A stretch of DNA of 64,000 nt, taken from NCBI RefSeq assembly GCF_027596085.1, contig NC_072460.1, forward strand, positions 3,200,012 through 3,264,011, read 5' to 3'. Of the stretch, positions 15,001-27,400 are shown one piece after another. The DNA is from Anoplopoma fimbria (lineage: Eukaryota > Chordata > Actinopteri > Perciformes > Anoplopomatidae). The translations under genes were made by a program, and so were the position numbers. Every line of letters begins with the position of its first letter. Positions within the stretch are counted from its first letter, which is position 1. A model generated the notes under the pieces. It did no database searches, had not been told where the DNA came from, and saw only the letters and a list, made by a program, of their open reading frames with translations.

Positions 15001-18000
15001 TAATCTGAAAGCTGATGGAAATGAATCAGGAACAATGGCAAAGGGAAGTGTGGGAGCAGCCAGGGTTACTCCTGGAGATGAGTGGTATGTTATGCTACTG
15101 CAGGATGAGGCTCATTTATCTGCAAGCAGTAAAATAAGCACGCCGTTCGCCCACAGTCAGTCTGCCATTCATCGTTCTGAGCAGCAGTTCCAGCTCTCAC
15201 TTCCTGATGACAATGCAGCTTGGAGTTTTCTGCTCTAAAAAGCTCTGAATATCCACAAATGCGTACCTGTGTTGTATCAAAATGTGGGATTTCTTAAAGC
15301 TGCACCAAGAATGATTTTTATGCAGTCACCAGTACCCAGCAGGGCTGCAGAGAATGAGAGAAAAAGCAGTATACCTCCCCACCGACTGAGACATGTGCTC
15401 TTTTTACCCAAATGTAATTCTCGTGTCAGGTGTGTAGACTACTCCACCCACGGGGGATGACAAATTGAAACTTCTCATAGCGGCAGTAGGTAGGCGCTCC
15501 CTCGGGATAAAGCGGGACTCAACAGTGTTGGATTGTTTCCTCTCTCACTGGAAAGCAGAAGCGTGCTGTTTAGTTTGCTAATGTCACTTTTCTGGACATC
15601 CAGGTCTTTGCAGTTCAATTTCTTCTTTAAACAGTTACCACTCTCCAACATTCAGCGATGCCATTGTGTGACATTGCCGGGAGCTGCTTTAAAATAGAAA
15701 ATATTCCCCTTACATACACCCAGTGCTGGGGCTGACAGTGTAATTTAGGTCTGGTCTGCGGTGCACTTGGACGGTACATATGATGGAGGTGGCTTCTGAT
15801 AGATTTCTGTTGCAGCGATGCAGCACAGTCTGGACTGCAGAGATATTACAATGTAGAGTACACTCAGACAATTGGTCGTGGATGAATACAGGCTTGAGGC
15901 ATAAAGAGTGAATGTACAATATGGCTTGCAAAAAGCAAATAGTAGCTCGGCTGAATGCGGTGCAGAGAGGACGCTAATGCAACAGTGACTCACTTTGAAT
16001 TTCAAAGCCCTCTAGGATGCCCTCTTTCTTTAATGCAAGCCAAGAAAAAAGGGTGAGCATCAGAAGACCCCTATTAAGACCCCATGGTGTACAGTTATGC
16101 ATGAATGTTTGGACCGCGGCTTTAATATTCAAGCACAGCCCGCTCAGTAAATGTGTTCATGGCATCAGGCAGAAAAAAGATCAGGACACATAACATAACT
16201 CAAATCATTTACACCACTCAGCCAGTGATGGAGCAGTTTCAAGCCCAGAGCTTTCAGCAGAGAAAATAACAATGCAGAAATACACAGAGCGGTGCACTAC
16301 ACTCTTCCACAAGGGAGGTCAAAGCTGAAGGCTAGAAAGAATTCATAATCAGGGAGCTATGAAATATGAGCTTTGTGTGCTGCCAAATTGATTTAGCTGT
16401 AAAAATTATTTTCATTTTTTTCCATAAATATGCTCATACTTTTACAGCTCAGCCGCCTATAGAAGCAGACCTCGATGATTTGCTTCGAATTTACAGCCAA
16501 GGTCATAATCAAAGCGAGTCGCCTTTTGCATGCTTAACGCCGCCTTGAAGAAGACTGGAATGGAAATCATCCTTTTCACTTCAAGAAGTCTGTAATTCTG
16601 TGATACTTTGATTAGCTTAATGCTTCGATGGATAGGGCCCTGCTCCCTGAGTTAAAAGAGAATGCCACCCAAAGATTTTGAAATTCATCATTCTGGTGGT
16701 CCTCCCACACAAGAGCTGATTTGTTAAAAAAAAAAATCAAATCAAAAAGGAATGAAAAAAGTAACCCCGGTGGCATCCGAAAAGATTTAACAGGATGAAA
16801 TCAGTCTGGTTTGTGAATGACATTTAGACAGGAGACATCAGAGACACATGGCAGTCCAGACCGCAAAAAGAGTGGACAGACTGTGCGAATACGTCATCAA
16901 CGGTGCTCTGCTCTGATTCTGAAGCCACAGTGACTCATATTAAAATTTAGTGACACCGCCTGTAGACGTATCTCATAAAATGTGTGCCGTCATTCCTATC
17001 GACAGTTTGTACTGCAGAGCAGGAAGACTGGATAGATTGATGGAGATGTCTGCTTCTCACCTCCAGGACACTGTTATTTGTGTTCAGACGCTGTGATTGA
17101 ATTATTCACAAACAAATCAAAGTGACATGTTAGCCATGACACATGACATGTGCTGTAAAAAGCAACATTGCTGTCAGTTGCAGTAATATGAGCAGACAGA
17201 CAAAAGAATGCAAACCTCGTCACCGTGACGTTGCCTATTGGTTTGTGGACTGCCGTTTTAAAGCCTCAAAGCAATCCTGCTTTATTATTGTCACCATCTT
17301 GGCTTTTTTTGCAACCAGTGAACCCAAGTGACCATATTGAATCTGTGGGCAAGTGAGGTAGAGACGCAGTGCACGGCTCTGCCAGCGGTAGCTACCTGTC
17401 AAACGCAAGGTAGCCACGCCCTAAACCATACCCTGATTGATCATCTACTTTAGTCTAAATGGTATCATTTACATAATGAACATCATGCTGTGTTGAAGAA
17501 GACTTCAAATCTTGAGATTGAGACCATAAACTCATGTTACAATGTTTACTAAGGGAATAAATCAAGTTAGAAGTAGAGTCATTTTCTGACAGACTTCCAT
17601 ACAATCAGAGTTCTATTTGCAAACAGAGGAGTTGCCTCCTGCTGGCAATTAGCGGGAATGCAGGTTTAAGACAATTCTGCATTTGCCTATCTTTTCAGAA
17701 CTTGTTACACAGTCATGTGATCCAGTGTTAATATAAAATAATATACATATATATATTAGGAGCTCTAAATAGCTTTAAACTTCTTCAACAGGAAATCAGG
17801 GTGAAAAAATATGTTATATTTCTTCATAATCTGTTTGATTGACAGGTGATATTTGGAAATTGTAGTGCAGGTAGACTGGAACAATGAGTGCTTAACTTAG
17901 CCTCATAGATGCACAAAGATCTTGAGGATTGCTACTTCTAAGACGCAAAATAGCCTGACGTGATCAGAATATTTTATTTCCACTTGATATTGAAATTTAT

Positions 18001-20329
18001 TCTTGGCATTTGAGTTCGTTGAGCTGATTTAGAGCAAAGGCCAACTGTCTGTCCACCTCCAACTTACAAATGTGATAAAAATGCTCCATCCCCTCCTCCT
18101 CTTTATACACACACACACACACACAAACACACAAACAAAACCCAAAGCAATGTGGTTGACAAAGCAAGCAGGAGTTGCCACCGCTCTGACTGCACCACTG
18201 AACCGGAATGTGGTCCAGCGAGGAAATCCAGACATTTCCAAATTTATCGTCGAATAAACTGGCAACGTTGAGAGCGGCTGACAGGCCATTCATCGTGGCG
18301 CACGCTGGCCCAATGGCGTGCGCTTACAGGGCTGCTGCACTTTGATTTCCTGTCCTGGCCGCCATGACAGATGAGCTACGGAGAGGGTGGAGGTGACGCA
18401 GCCTATCACCACCACAAGGATTCACCTCTCTGCCCACCAGTTCAACCACACGCGTTGCTGCTTCCAACAGGGGCCATGGAGGTGGACGATGGATGAGCTG
18501 GTCATGAAAGTGATGAGTGGTTTGACTCCATCAGTGGTGAGCAGTCAAACACTAAACTTATACTGTAAAGTAGCTGATGAAATGATTTTAAAAAGCACTG
18601 GTAGTCTGAACTACTCTTACAACAGCCCAGACTGGTCCCGGCTCTCAGTTTCAAAGGGGGGATTTTAGGAGGATTTGAAGATTACAAGTACGGATTAAAA
18701 AATACTACATGCTTCATTCTTTAAATTCCGCTCAGAGCTGGAAGGAGGAGTGAGCGACACACAGAGAATGTCAAAGCTCAAATCATATCCCGAGGTTTTA
18801 ACTGGGCCAAATCCTGCAGAAATCTATTTACTCGAGGAATATCAAGGGTAGTAAAGTTCACAGGAGATTGATTGAACAATTTTGTACAATAACACTCTAA
18901 TGAGATCATTTTCGGATGAAATTGAGTCAATAATAAATGGCTGAGGGGAAGAGGAGGGTTGCTGTTAACTCCTCAGATAATTTGCAGAGACTTGAGAGAC
19001 GGTTCATGGGCGGCAATAAGAGGCTGGTGAAAGCAGCACTTTGGGAGAAAACACTGCAAATTAGAGGCAGAGGGAGCAAATTTCAGAGCACAGGCAGTTC
19101 ATTTTTCACATCAGTGTCTACTTTTGTTCCCGGCAAGATGCCAAAGACATTGATGTAGGCACTATCCCTCCTCCACAGCGGTAATTATGCTGCTGGCCAA
19201 TGCTTGATTAAAAGATCTAATCTGCAAACTTAGTGTACGACATCCCCCAACAAGTTTCAATGCTTTAAGCCGGTTCTCTGTGCGTCTTTGGAATCCAAAA
19301 TGTTTGGTTGTGGACAGCAGCCAATGAAGTGCAGGGAAACATCCTTTTGCTTTCTATTCTGTGTCGGGGTGGAGGTGTAATTGCACCAGCGGATGTATTA
19401 TTCAAGAGGTAAGCATGGCATGGATGGATGTAGCCTTAACCCGAGTGAAATTATAAAAGCTTGGAAGGCAGGAGTCAGGCCTCCTCCTGTCTGCACCGGG
19501 GAATTAAAGCAAGCAAACTGTGTTGCTTCGTCACCTGAAGCTCAGTTATGGCTTCATAATTCAACAAGGTAGCAAAGAGCCTGCATCAGTATCAGGAAAA
19601 CCACAAGGTTAGTTTGACAGCACGGCTCTACATTATACTATTGTGCCAATATGGTCACTGGCATATTTTACAAGTAACATACCTAGGAAAATAAAAAAAA
19701 CTGTCCAATTATGTCACCATAGCTAGCTGTTGAGTACAATGCACTCACTAAAGGACCATTAATATATCAGATTACAGAAATACCACAAGGTACAACAAGG
19801 TCACCATGAGCTGACATGTGACGAGCACAGACACATGACAGGTCACAGACACATGACAGGTCACAGACACATGACAGGTCACAGACACATTACAGGTCAC
19901 AGACACATGACAGGTCACAGACACATGACAGGTCACAGACACATGACAGGTCACAGACATATTACAGGTCACAGACATATTACAGGTCACAGACACATGA
20001 CAGGTCACAGACACATTACAGGTCACAGACACATGACAGGTCACAGACACATGACAGGTCACAGACATATTACAGCCCCCCCCCAAGGCTTTTACTAGAC
20101 ATTATGGGTATTTCTCCACGCATCACAGGAGCTGACCACACCATGTGCAGCTGCATCCCAATAAGAAGCCCTCGGAGACAATGCTGGTGCTGACAAAGTC
20201 AAAAAGAAAAGAAGAGCTAGAAGTGTCCTTACCCTCTCTGAGCAGATGGGAGTAGATGAGCCAGAGGAGCAGCAGGCAGCAGAGTGACGCACCTCCACCT
20301 GCGGAGAGCGTCTTCACTCCAGACTGCAT
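8900..20329 (-). CDS. tafa5: TAFA5 (FAM19A5) secreted chemokine-like protein, N-terminal two exons
   Basis: TAFA5 is a small brain-enriched secreted or membrane-anchored regulator of the TAFA family. Exons 20,233-20,329 and 8,900-9,049 join in phase (Gly split 1+2) to give 82 residues: leader MQSGVKTLSAGGGASLCCLL to LLREG, then QLAVGTCEIVMLNRDSSVP and the cysteine-bearing CACRRGQIAGTTRARPACVD. The match to human TAFA5 is very close. The position of the CC pair found in TAFA1-4 is DSS here, as in TAFA5, which separates it from its paralogs. The remaining C-terminal part (roughly 45 residues in human) was searched for in 1-8,899 and not found, so it lies to the left. Teleosts may carry two tafa5 copies; which this is cannot be told. 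Confidence 0.94.
13589..13633. repeat. Perfect inverted repeat with 18-bp arms and 9-base loop
   Basis: Arms ATTCTATTCACCAGGCTG (13,589-13,606) and its exact reverse complement (13,616-13,633) around AGATGTTCA. Sits in TAFA5 intron 1 without flanking TIR-element sequence that I recognise. Confidence 0.97.
17220..17700 (-). repeat. Teleost dispersed repeat family A, near-full copy
   Basis: Shares ordered blocks, in reverse orientation, with 49,020-49,540: a segment near AAGATGGTGAC at one end, then CATAAACTCATGTTACAATG, ACTTCCATACAATCAGA, and CTCCTGCTGGCAATTA followed by a pyrimidine-rich end near CTTTTCAGAAC. It is diverged from the other copies, so the insertion is old. Class unknown to me. 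Confidence 0.6.
18106..18124. repeat. (AC)n microsatellite
   Basis: Short AC run continuing into imperfect ACAAACAC units to about 18,136. Confidence 0.9.
19826..20075. repeat. 18-bp minisatellite, about 14 units
   Basis: Tandem array of CACAGACACATGACAGGT with unit variants ACACATTACAG and ACATATTACAG distributed along it. 250 bases divided by 18 is 13.9 units. Because 18 is a multiple of 3 and the unit has no stop in several frames, both strands show spurious open frames (a His-Arg-His-Met-Thr-Gly pattern on plus, Val-Ser-Val-Thr-Cys on minus). It ends in a C run, 158 bases inside TAFA5 intron 1 from the exon 1 donor. Confidence 0.97.
20233..20329 (-). CDS. tafa5: TAFA5 first coding exon (leader of the short-leader isoform type)
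   Basis: 97 nt: ATG at 20,329-20,327, then 32 codons and one base. The peptide MQSGVKTLSAGGGASLCCLL...REG has a hydrophobic stretch at about residues 14-28, a signal peptide or signal anchor. It parallels the human isoform whose leader ends FLKEG rather than the isoform ending AYCS. The donor CAGAGAGG before GTAAGG is near-consensus. The start was chosen as the only in-frame ATG before the hydrophobic core that matches the human N-terminus. No exon for the other leader was recognised. Confidence 0.93.
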
Positions 20330-20591
20330 CCTACACCTTCAGCCTTTTTCTTTTTTTTTTGTGTGTTCTTCTTCTTCTTTTCTTTTCTTTTTTTTTTTTA
20401 GATTATCCAAACTTTGAACGCTTGTGCAGTTCAGATGTCAAGCAGATCTGCGGAAGAGTGGCTCATCCACTGGCGTCTCCACAGGCTGTCGTCGGCATCC
20501 ATTTTGAGGATATAAAAGGAGAGGGACTGATAGTAATCCCCCCCTTTTGCTTTTCAAATTCCCTCGGTGAGACGCATTTCCATCCAGGCTG

Positions 20592-20631
20592 CACACACAC
20601 ACACACACAACACAAACACAAACACACACAC
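20592..20631. repeat. Imperfect (CA)n tract
   Basis: CA units interrupted by AACACAAACACAAAC. Confidence 0.9.
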
Positions 20632-20793
20632 AGAGGCTACAATGTCACCAGATCTGGCCAAGTTTACGCAGCTGTGGTCTCAGGAGCTGAAATTCACTGG
20701 CAGAACCCCAGTTAGTATGTAGATGAAGAGGAGAGAGCAGCAGCAGTCATCCTCTCCTCTGGTCCTGATGCTGCGGTCAACCTCTCCACACTG

Positions 20794-20816
20794 TTATTAT
20801 TATTATTATTATTATT
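20794..20816. repeat. (TTA)n microsatellite
   Basis: Nearly eight TTA/ATT units upstream of TAFA5 exon 1. Confidence 0.95.
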
Positions 20817-21292
20817 CCCCAAAACCAACTTCTGCCCGGAGTTGCGCCTCTCCACAGAGACGCGCAACTTAAACCCAGGAGGACACGACGAACATACCAA
20901 ACCAGCAACTTGTCCCAAGCACCTCTCAGCACTCCATCGGTGTAGGAAACCAGTTATTTCTTCTTCTTCTTCTTTGAACAAACAGACAGATGCGTCACAG
21001 CAGCTCCAAATGTGGCGTCTGACGGAGCGCACTGTGAGTTGGACGCACTTGTCACCTGTGTGAGCCTGTTGTGGAGAAGGTGTCAGTAGGGATGCCTTGC
21101 ACCTCGATTTTTTTTCTTTTGTTGGTGAGAGATGAGAGAGTTAACCCAGCCTCATTCTGTCCCGGTCGGCTCCATTTGCATTGCAGGCGACGCAGGAGAA
21201 GAAGAGGATTTCATCCCTTCAGTCCAGGGAGGGAAGCGATGCTGCTGCTGCTGCTGCACCCGGAGTTGCCTTGAGTTACAATGTCTCCATCT

Positions 21293-21293
<1 letters not shown>

Positions 21294-21330
<37 letters not shown>

Positions 21331-21354
21331 CCTCCCTCCTCACACACACACACA
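21294..21354. repeat. (TC)n - (CCCT)n - (CA)n compound microsatellite
   Basis: A TC run to 21,326, then CCCT units, then CA units to 21,354. All pyrimidine-rich on the plus strand, up to about 1 kb upstream of TAFA5 exon 1. Confidence 0.95.
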
Positions 21355-22534
21355 GTGCCCCAATTCCTTCTGCAAAGTGAGAAAAAAAACAACAAAAAAA
21401 AACAACTTTGAGCTCCCAGGATATAAATCCAAAAACTGTATACGATGATGCTCATTTATACACAGTAAGATGTCCCATCCCGGCCCACAGGGGAAGACAC
21501 AAAGCAGCAGCAGCAGCCTCCCCCACATTCTGACATCTTCTCCGTGTTTGTATGCCCTCGTTCCTCGGTGGAAAACGCCCTTGAGGACTGCCTGGTCTGA
21601 GGACTACTGTTAACATTTAGCTCACTAGCATTCTGGGAGAATGTGAGCGGTCTGTTCTTTCAGAGGCCTGGCGGTATAACACCTGCAGTGGCCTCAGAGC
21701 TCTTTAAGGCACAAGTTACATTACTATACGCTGTCTACTATCCCATCAAGTCTCAAGCGTGCACATGCTTCTCCAAGTGTGCGGGCTAAAGCCTTAAAGA
21801 TGCCAGTCGATCTTCTGAAAGAGCACCATTTAAGCCACTCGAGGACCATTACTGTAACTCTCCCCATCCACTGCTGTGCTTTCAGCCCTTCACTGAATGG
21901 CCGTCACGATGTCAAGGCCTGTCTCATCATCACTGTAACGTATGAAGAATTAGCGGGTGTCAAACTGCATTTGTTGAGTATTAAAGCGATACTTTGTCGA
22001 TTTTTGCCACCTCGTGTCTTAAAACCTGCTGATGTTCTGTGCGTTGCTGTACCCGGCTGCAGCGGCGCACTATACTGGGGAGATGGTGGAAGACATACGG
22101 GGAGGGTTTTGGCTGCCGAGGTGCGATTTGTTTTCTCCCCTCGTCTGCAGCTCGGCTCAGCCAGCTATCGGAGTGGAGAACCATGTTTCAGTCTGTCAGA
22201 GTGACGTCCCAGCAGGGGTTGCAGTGTAATTAATCATAATCCATCACTGTGACTGACAGGGCTGTGAAATTTCTGCCAGTTTAGTTTTTACCCATCATAT
22301 TTATTTCCATGTTTACCAATAACATACAGACTTATTCTAAATTGTATTTGGGCATGTGCGGATTGTTATATTATAGTAATGCCAGTGTGCGCGCTTTAAA
22401 AAATAAGATTACAAATAGTGATTAATTCAGGCTGGGTGCTTGAGCAGATGCTTTATAACTGGCAGGGGATTATTATGTTTTACTAAAGATGGTCATTAAT
22501 GCTACTGTTATTTAGCTGCCATCGTTGACTGTTT

Positions 22535-22760
22535 GTGCCAGTGGTGGAAAGTAAATAAGTACATTAGCTCATGTACATACAATTTTGGTACCACACAATT
22601 ATGGTAGTTTAAACTTCTATGTGTATGTCAGTTAGAGTTAATACAATATCAAGTTTTTACATACAAACATATGATGAGCTTGTAAAATAGCATGGATATA
22701 AATTAAACCATACGCAACAATATCAAAACTTTCTCCATCCCGATAAATCCAACAACATAA
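22535..22760 (+). repeat. Teleost dispersed repeat family B, copy 2 (5' part)
   Basis: Begins CCAGTGGTGGAAAGTAAATA and continues through AAGTACATTAGCTC and ACATATGATGAGCTTGTAAAA to AATTAAACCATA. The order matches the 5' part of the family, while copies at 4,425 and 42,230 retain the 3' part. Confidence 0.5.
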
Positions 22761-24390
22761 CAAATGACTTTAACAGGCCCATCCTGCTGCAAAATAAAAG
22801 CTTTTTTTTTTTTACTTTTTGCTGCATATACTTCTGACCTTCTACTTAAAGTGGCTATAATCTTTAATTTTTCAGAAACATCATTTCACGATGAACCCAC
22901 AGAGAAATATCACAGGAGCTTGCTAGCATCTTTTTAGCTAACTCTCCAGCCCCAAAAAGCAACAAACAGCTGTTAGCAGGCCACGTAGTGGAGACATTAG
23001 CAAGAAAAAAACAAACACATTTTCGTTTTAGGAATTAGTAGAGACTAAACACAGCCAAAAGGACATTCATAAGTTGGCGGTAAAACATACAAATCCAAAT
23101 AAATGCTAATGTTGCTCCTGAACGGATGGAAGTTACGTGATAGATACGTTGATTTCTGGTTTCACACAGACACAAACAGGGGTCTCCTAGGTATAAATCT
23201 ACAACAAACAGCTACAACAAACAACTGGAAGCAAAACAGAGGTTAACCCCGTCAGCTGACTCACTGTCCGCCATTGATGTGAGAGTGACCGAACTCAGCA
23301 TGCATCTACAGAAATGCACAAGAAGGCCCCACAAGCTGAAGTGTTCTCTGAGAAAATAGCAAGCAAGTGACTTCACTCATGTGTACCATATTAAACATCA
23401 GCTACAACAGCACTGACACTATTGTTAAGCTCGACAGTGTGCTTTGCTTCAGGACTCAAATGTCGTGAAGAAGATGCACTTGGGAGGAATGAACCTGAGA
23501 TGATTACAATGAAGGTTTAAGCACCGATGACTGCAGGATATTTTGGATGATGTGAACACAAGTATTTCTCAGTTGCCACAGATGCATCACACAAGGGAAA
23601 AAGGGAAATGTTTCCAGTCTGTGTGAGATTGTTCTCTGTCTCTGAATGAGTGCAGAGCAAGTTACCTGACTTCTATGAAGACAGGGATGAAACTCGAAAT
23701 GATGAGCTGTCTGGAAAAGCATGAACGCGATATTACACGCATCACAGCATATGCAGCAGATAGTGTCAGCTTTGGAAAACACCGTTCTGTTTACCAGTTA
23801 TTGAGCAGTGCCAGCAATCACATTCTGAAAGTTAATTGCCCAGCTCACATCGCTCAAAAACACCTGCAAGCACGCCTGCCATCAGCTGTCTGCGGATATT
23901 GAGTCACTTGTTTTAAAGATCTACATCATGTCATGTAAGGACAAAAGGAAAAAGGACTGCCAAAAAAGTCCATGGAAAAGTAGACTTGGTGAGTCCCGAT
24001 GCCCGTCTATTGCATTTTGAAATACTGAAGTCTCGAAGTACTGAATGTCCAAAACGCTTCTCTCATTCACTACTCCCTACTCACTAGCCAGGGAGTTTCA
24101 TGTAGAGGACTATATGGTGAGCACATTGGCAAAATTAAAAAACAGGGTAATTTTGTCCTTTGCCTTCATTACCTCATTGCTTACGCGCCATCCAACCATC
24201 CATAATAAATACATGCAATTTATTGAGAATTACATATTGTTTGCTATTCTGCGTAGTCACCTCTTAGCAAAACGCTCGGTGTGAATTTAAGTTCACCCTC
24301 ATCAGCAGTGGTGCAGTGTATATATGTCTAGGGCTTTTATTGTGAAAAGTAAAAACAGAAAGAGCAACACGGTATGCCCTGACCTTGCAG

Positions 24391-24436
24391 TAAGCATATT
24401 TTCCAAAAATATGCATATTTTCCAAAAATATGCTTA
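24391..24436. repeat. Palindromic tandem duplication
   Basis: A 19-base unit GCATATTTTCCAAAAATAT occurs twice head to tail, and the outer ends TAAGCATATTTT and its complement make the whole block a near-perfect inverted repeat. Confidence 0.9.
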
Positions 24437-27400
24437 CAAAGCATTATAAAGTATTAGTATTATTATAAAGTATTATAAAGTAGCATACATATAAAATACT
24501 TCCTGGTCTGACTAAGCCTAACTCCTATACTAAGAGCTTCCATTGGCACACATCATTGTTTGTAGTTCATTTCTACAAAATCAATAAACAAATGTGAGCA
24601 TTAAAATACTCCATCTTCCACAGTAAAAGTCCTTAGCTTAATTTAAGCTTGTTGAAATAAGTTATGCGATTTAGCTTACCTTGATTCTCTTAATTTTCTG
24701 ATCTTCTGTCTCTTCAATCCAGCTTCTAGTATCAGTTCATTCACGGATAGACAGGTGACAAGAACAGAGTGAGATCAAACTCCTAATCAAGAACTTGTAG
24801 AGACAACAAAGTCATCGTTATTGGTATGTCACACCTGTTTGGTAGAGTAGGAGTTATGATGACATGATTGTTGCTCTTAGAAACCCTCTCTGTTGGGTGA
24901 TCCATGCAGTGGTCCCATATGTGTTCTATGGTTCTGGTCGCTCTGATATGGAAGTGTCTGTTACAAATGAGTGGAACGATAAAATGTCACAGTGTTCACA
25001 GGGTGAGATGATGGCTTTGGTGGCTGGCTCTGTTGCCTTGTAGCCTTGGAGGGTCATAGGTTTGGTTCCTGGTCAGGACAGAGTCTTTTTGGGTGCAGGT
25101 GTATGAAGTAGCTGAAACTTAGTAATTGTACAGGCATTTGTTTTTAAAGAGAGAGAGATAAAAATAAATAGAGGGGGAGATAAAGAAGAGAAAGAGAGTA
25201 TTATGTTAGATATTCTCATGCCACGTGATTGCATACAACCCAAAATGTTACATTATATTAGTGATTTTGGTCATAGAGTAGCATATATTGCAGCTTAACA
25301 GTAAATGACAGGTTAGCATAGCTAGAGTAAAATGATTAGGTCCACTGTGACACTTCTCCACCACACAGCCTATGTTCAGCTGCTGCGTGTCACAGAACAT
25401 GCAATGCTTATTGTGTTTCCACAACGAACATGCAAGCAGAAACATTAGCTGCTGCAGGAAGAGATGATGTGTGTATGCGAGGGATGCCAGAGATCCTGGT
25501 CAACTATGAAATATCAGCCATAGATCTACTGGGATTCAGAGTCTTGCTTAAGGGCACTTTAGCAGGGAACACAGAGGTCTGAACCTAAGACTAAGAAACT
25601 TCGAAATCAAACTCAAAGTACAAATCTTGTTCATATTTTCACTGTCCACGAGCTACCATCTGTTGTCCTGTTATTTATGCATGTTTTAACATAAAGGTTT
25701 TACTGGAACAGGTGGAGAATTTGTTACAGTTAATTTGCTACATTTGTCAAATCATTGGGGGTGGAACAAAAGCAAATTAGGACAACCCAAATGTATGAGC
25801 ATGAGCATTAGGATACGCAGGCATTTCCAGGAATGTGATTTGTTAGCTCATATCAAACCAAGGCAGGCCACAGCCATGTGGACCCGCAACTCCAGTCCCC
25901 ATTTTTCCAGCCACCAGCTGTTCACAAGCTTTGCTTACATACCGGAGAGGAGCATATGGAGTCTCAGAGCATCTATGGACCTTCTGCAAAATATTGAAAC
26001 AGTGGGCGGATACTGTAAGTACTGTACTTACTATGTAGTCGTCACTTTTACAGTTTGTTTTTAGGAACTTAGAAATAGACTTGTGGTGTATTAAGTAGAG
26101 TAAGAAGCGCTCACCATTAGTAGGCTTTGAAGGTGGCTATGCACTCATTTGCAGAGGACAAGAGCTGTTTTCTGCTTGGAATCACAGCTGTTTCATTTCC
26201 ACTTTTTCACTTTTTGAGCCAGCTTTATAGTTTAAAAAAATGATCAAAATATCACAAAAACTGCCCAACCCACGTCTGCAGCATTTGTACTTCTCCATTG
26301 TGCTGTATGCTCACTACTGATATTCAATCACTGATATTTATCTGGCACAGTTGGCTGAATACACAGCTTTCATTTGTCGCTCGCATGGTAAGCTATTGGC
26401 TCCCATGTCATTCTCAGCCACTGTACTGTAAGAAAAGGTTGTTGTGTGCAACAAACTTAACATAACAATGCCATGATAAACGGAAGCACAAGGCATACAT
26501 TCAGACAACTGAATGTTGTGATTTGAGGTTTTTTTCCACTATGAAACTGGCTTTTTGTTGGAAACCACTGTAACTGTTGTCATCCTCTACAAAGAAGTAA
26601 CGTTAAGCTACAAACCTTCCAGAAAACATTTCACAATCCCACAGTAGGTGAGTCTTCAATACTGAAACCACAGGTTTTTGCGGGTATAAAGAATGGTGAA
26701 TGAAGGTGAGTTCGGTCGGAAAGGAAAGCAAATTTTCCCCATGATTCTCTCCAAACGGGCAAAGCACCGACTGTACACGACATGCAACTGGCTCGCCAGC
26801 TGTGTTTATGGGAGTGTGACTAAACTCAGAACTCAACGGAGACTGACTTTACATGCAATCACATTTAACTCTAAAACTCTGAACACACAATAAGATTCAA
26901 CAGCAGCATGTTTGTGAACAAAACTCAGCAAAGCTATGCTAAACTGTGTGATTGACAGTTTATTCCACCATGATTTATAAACCTAAGCACGAATACGACA
27001 AAAACAAAAATGAGGATAGGAAACAAGGATACATTTTTTGGGATTAAAACAGAACTACATCAGTATCATCCAGGCTCGACCTGTGGAAGGTCGCAGCAGC
27101 CGTCAGCTTCTGAAATAACTCTCCATGTTCCACACGGGTGTCTGCTCAGGTTTTTACAAGAACAACTCCCCTCTCGCTCCCTCCGATGTGAGCGACATGC
27201 CAGTCAGACGGGACCGGACCCCCTTTTTCTGCTCCGCTGGACAGAGAGTCATGTCGACAAGCGGCTTGCAGAAAGGCAAAGGAGCGTCTGTCCTTTTGAG
27301 GTGCAGCGGACCTTGAAGGAACAACACAAACAAATTTGAGTGCAACAGCAAGGTCCCTCACGCAATTACTGAAGATGCAACGTGCTCCTCATAATGATTC

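Larger units (their letters stand above)
9050..20232 (-). other. tafa5: TAFA5 intron 1 (11.2 kb)
   Basis: It runs from the exon 1 donor at 20,232 to the exon 2 acceptor at 9,050. No internal coding exon was recognised. It holds the 13,589-13,633 perfect hairpin, a dispersed repeat at about 17,220-17,700, a CA run at 18,106-18,124 and the 18-bp minisatellite at 19,826-20,075. The remaining sequence is moderately AT-rich and unannotated. Confidence 0.85.
20330..21360 (-). promoter_or_regulatory. Presumed TAFA5 5' UTR and promoter region, rich in simple repeats
   Basis: The DNA directly upstream of the TAFA5 start codon has a T/C-rich tract (20,347-20,400), CA runs (20,592-20,631), (TTA)n (20,794-20,816), (TTC)n (20,957-20,974), (GCT)n (21,241-21,257) and (TC)n followed by CCCT and CA runs (21,294-21,354), among GC-richer segments. 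Its role as promoter is inferred only from position. A TATAAAAG at about 20,511 is on the plus strand, the wrong direction for TAFA5. Confidence 0.45.

Noticed and set aside
19772..20098. Open frames of 87 and 104 codons with regular His/Thr/Gly or Val/Thr/Cys repeats
   Set aside because: They are the passive translation of an 18-bp tandem repeat; period divisible by three keeps frames open on both strands.
20508..20520. TATAAAAG box near TAFA5 exon 1
   Set aside because: It is oriented for plus-strand transcription, away from TAFA5, and no plus-strand gene is recognisable downstream.
24990..25600. tRNA-like GGTTTGGTTCCTGG and a CTTAAGGGCACTTTAGCAGG block suggesting a second SINE
   Set aside because: The two motifs are about 450 bases apart and lack the head-centre-tail order; too weak to annotate.
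27010..27361. Overlapping frames on both strands in a GC-richer block
   Set aside because: No recognisable protein, no clear splice boundaries, and several frames open at once, which points to composition.
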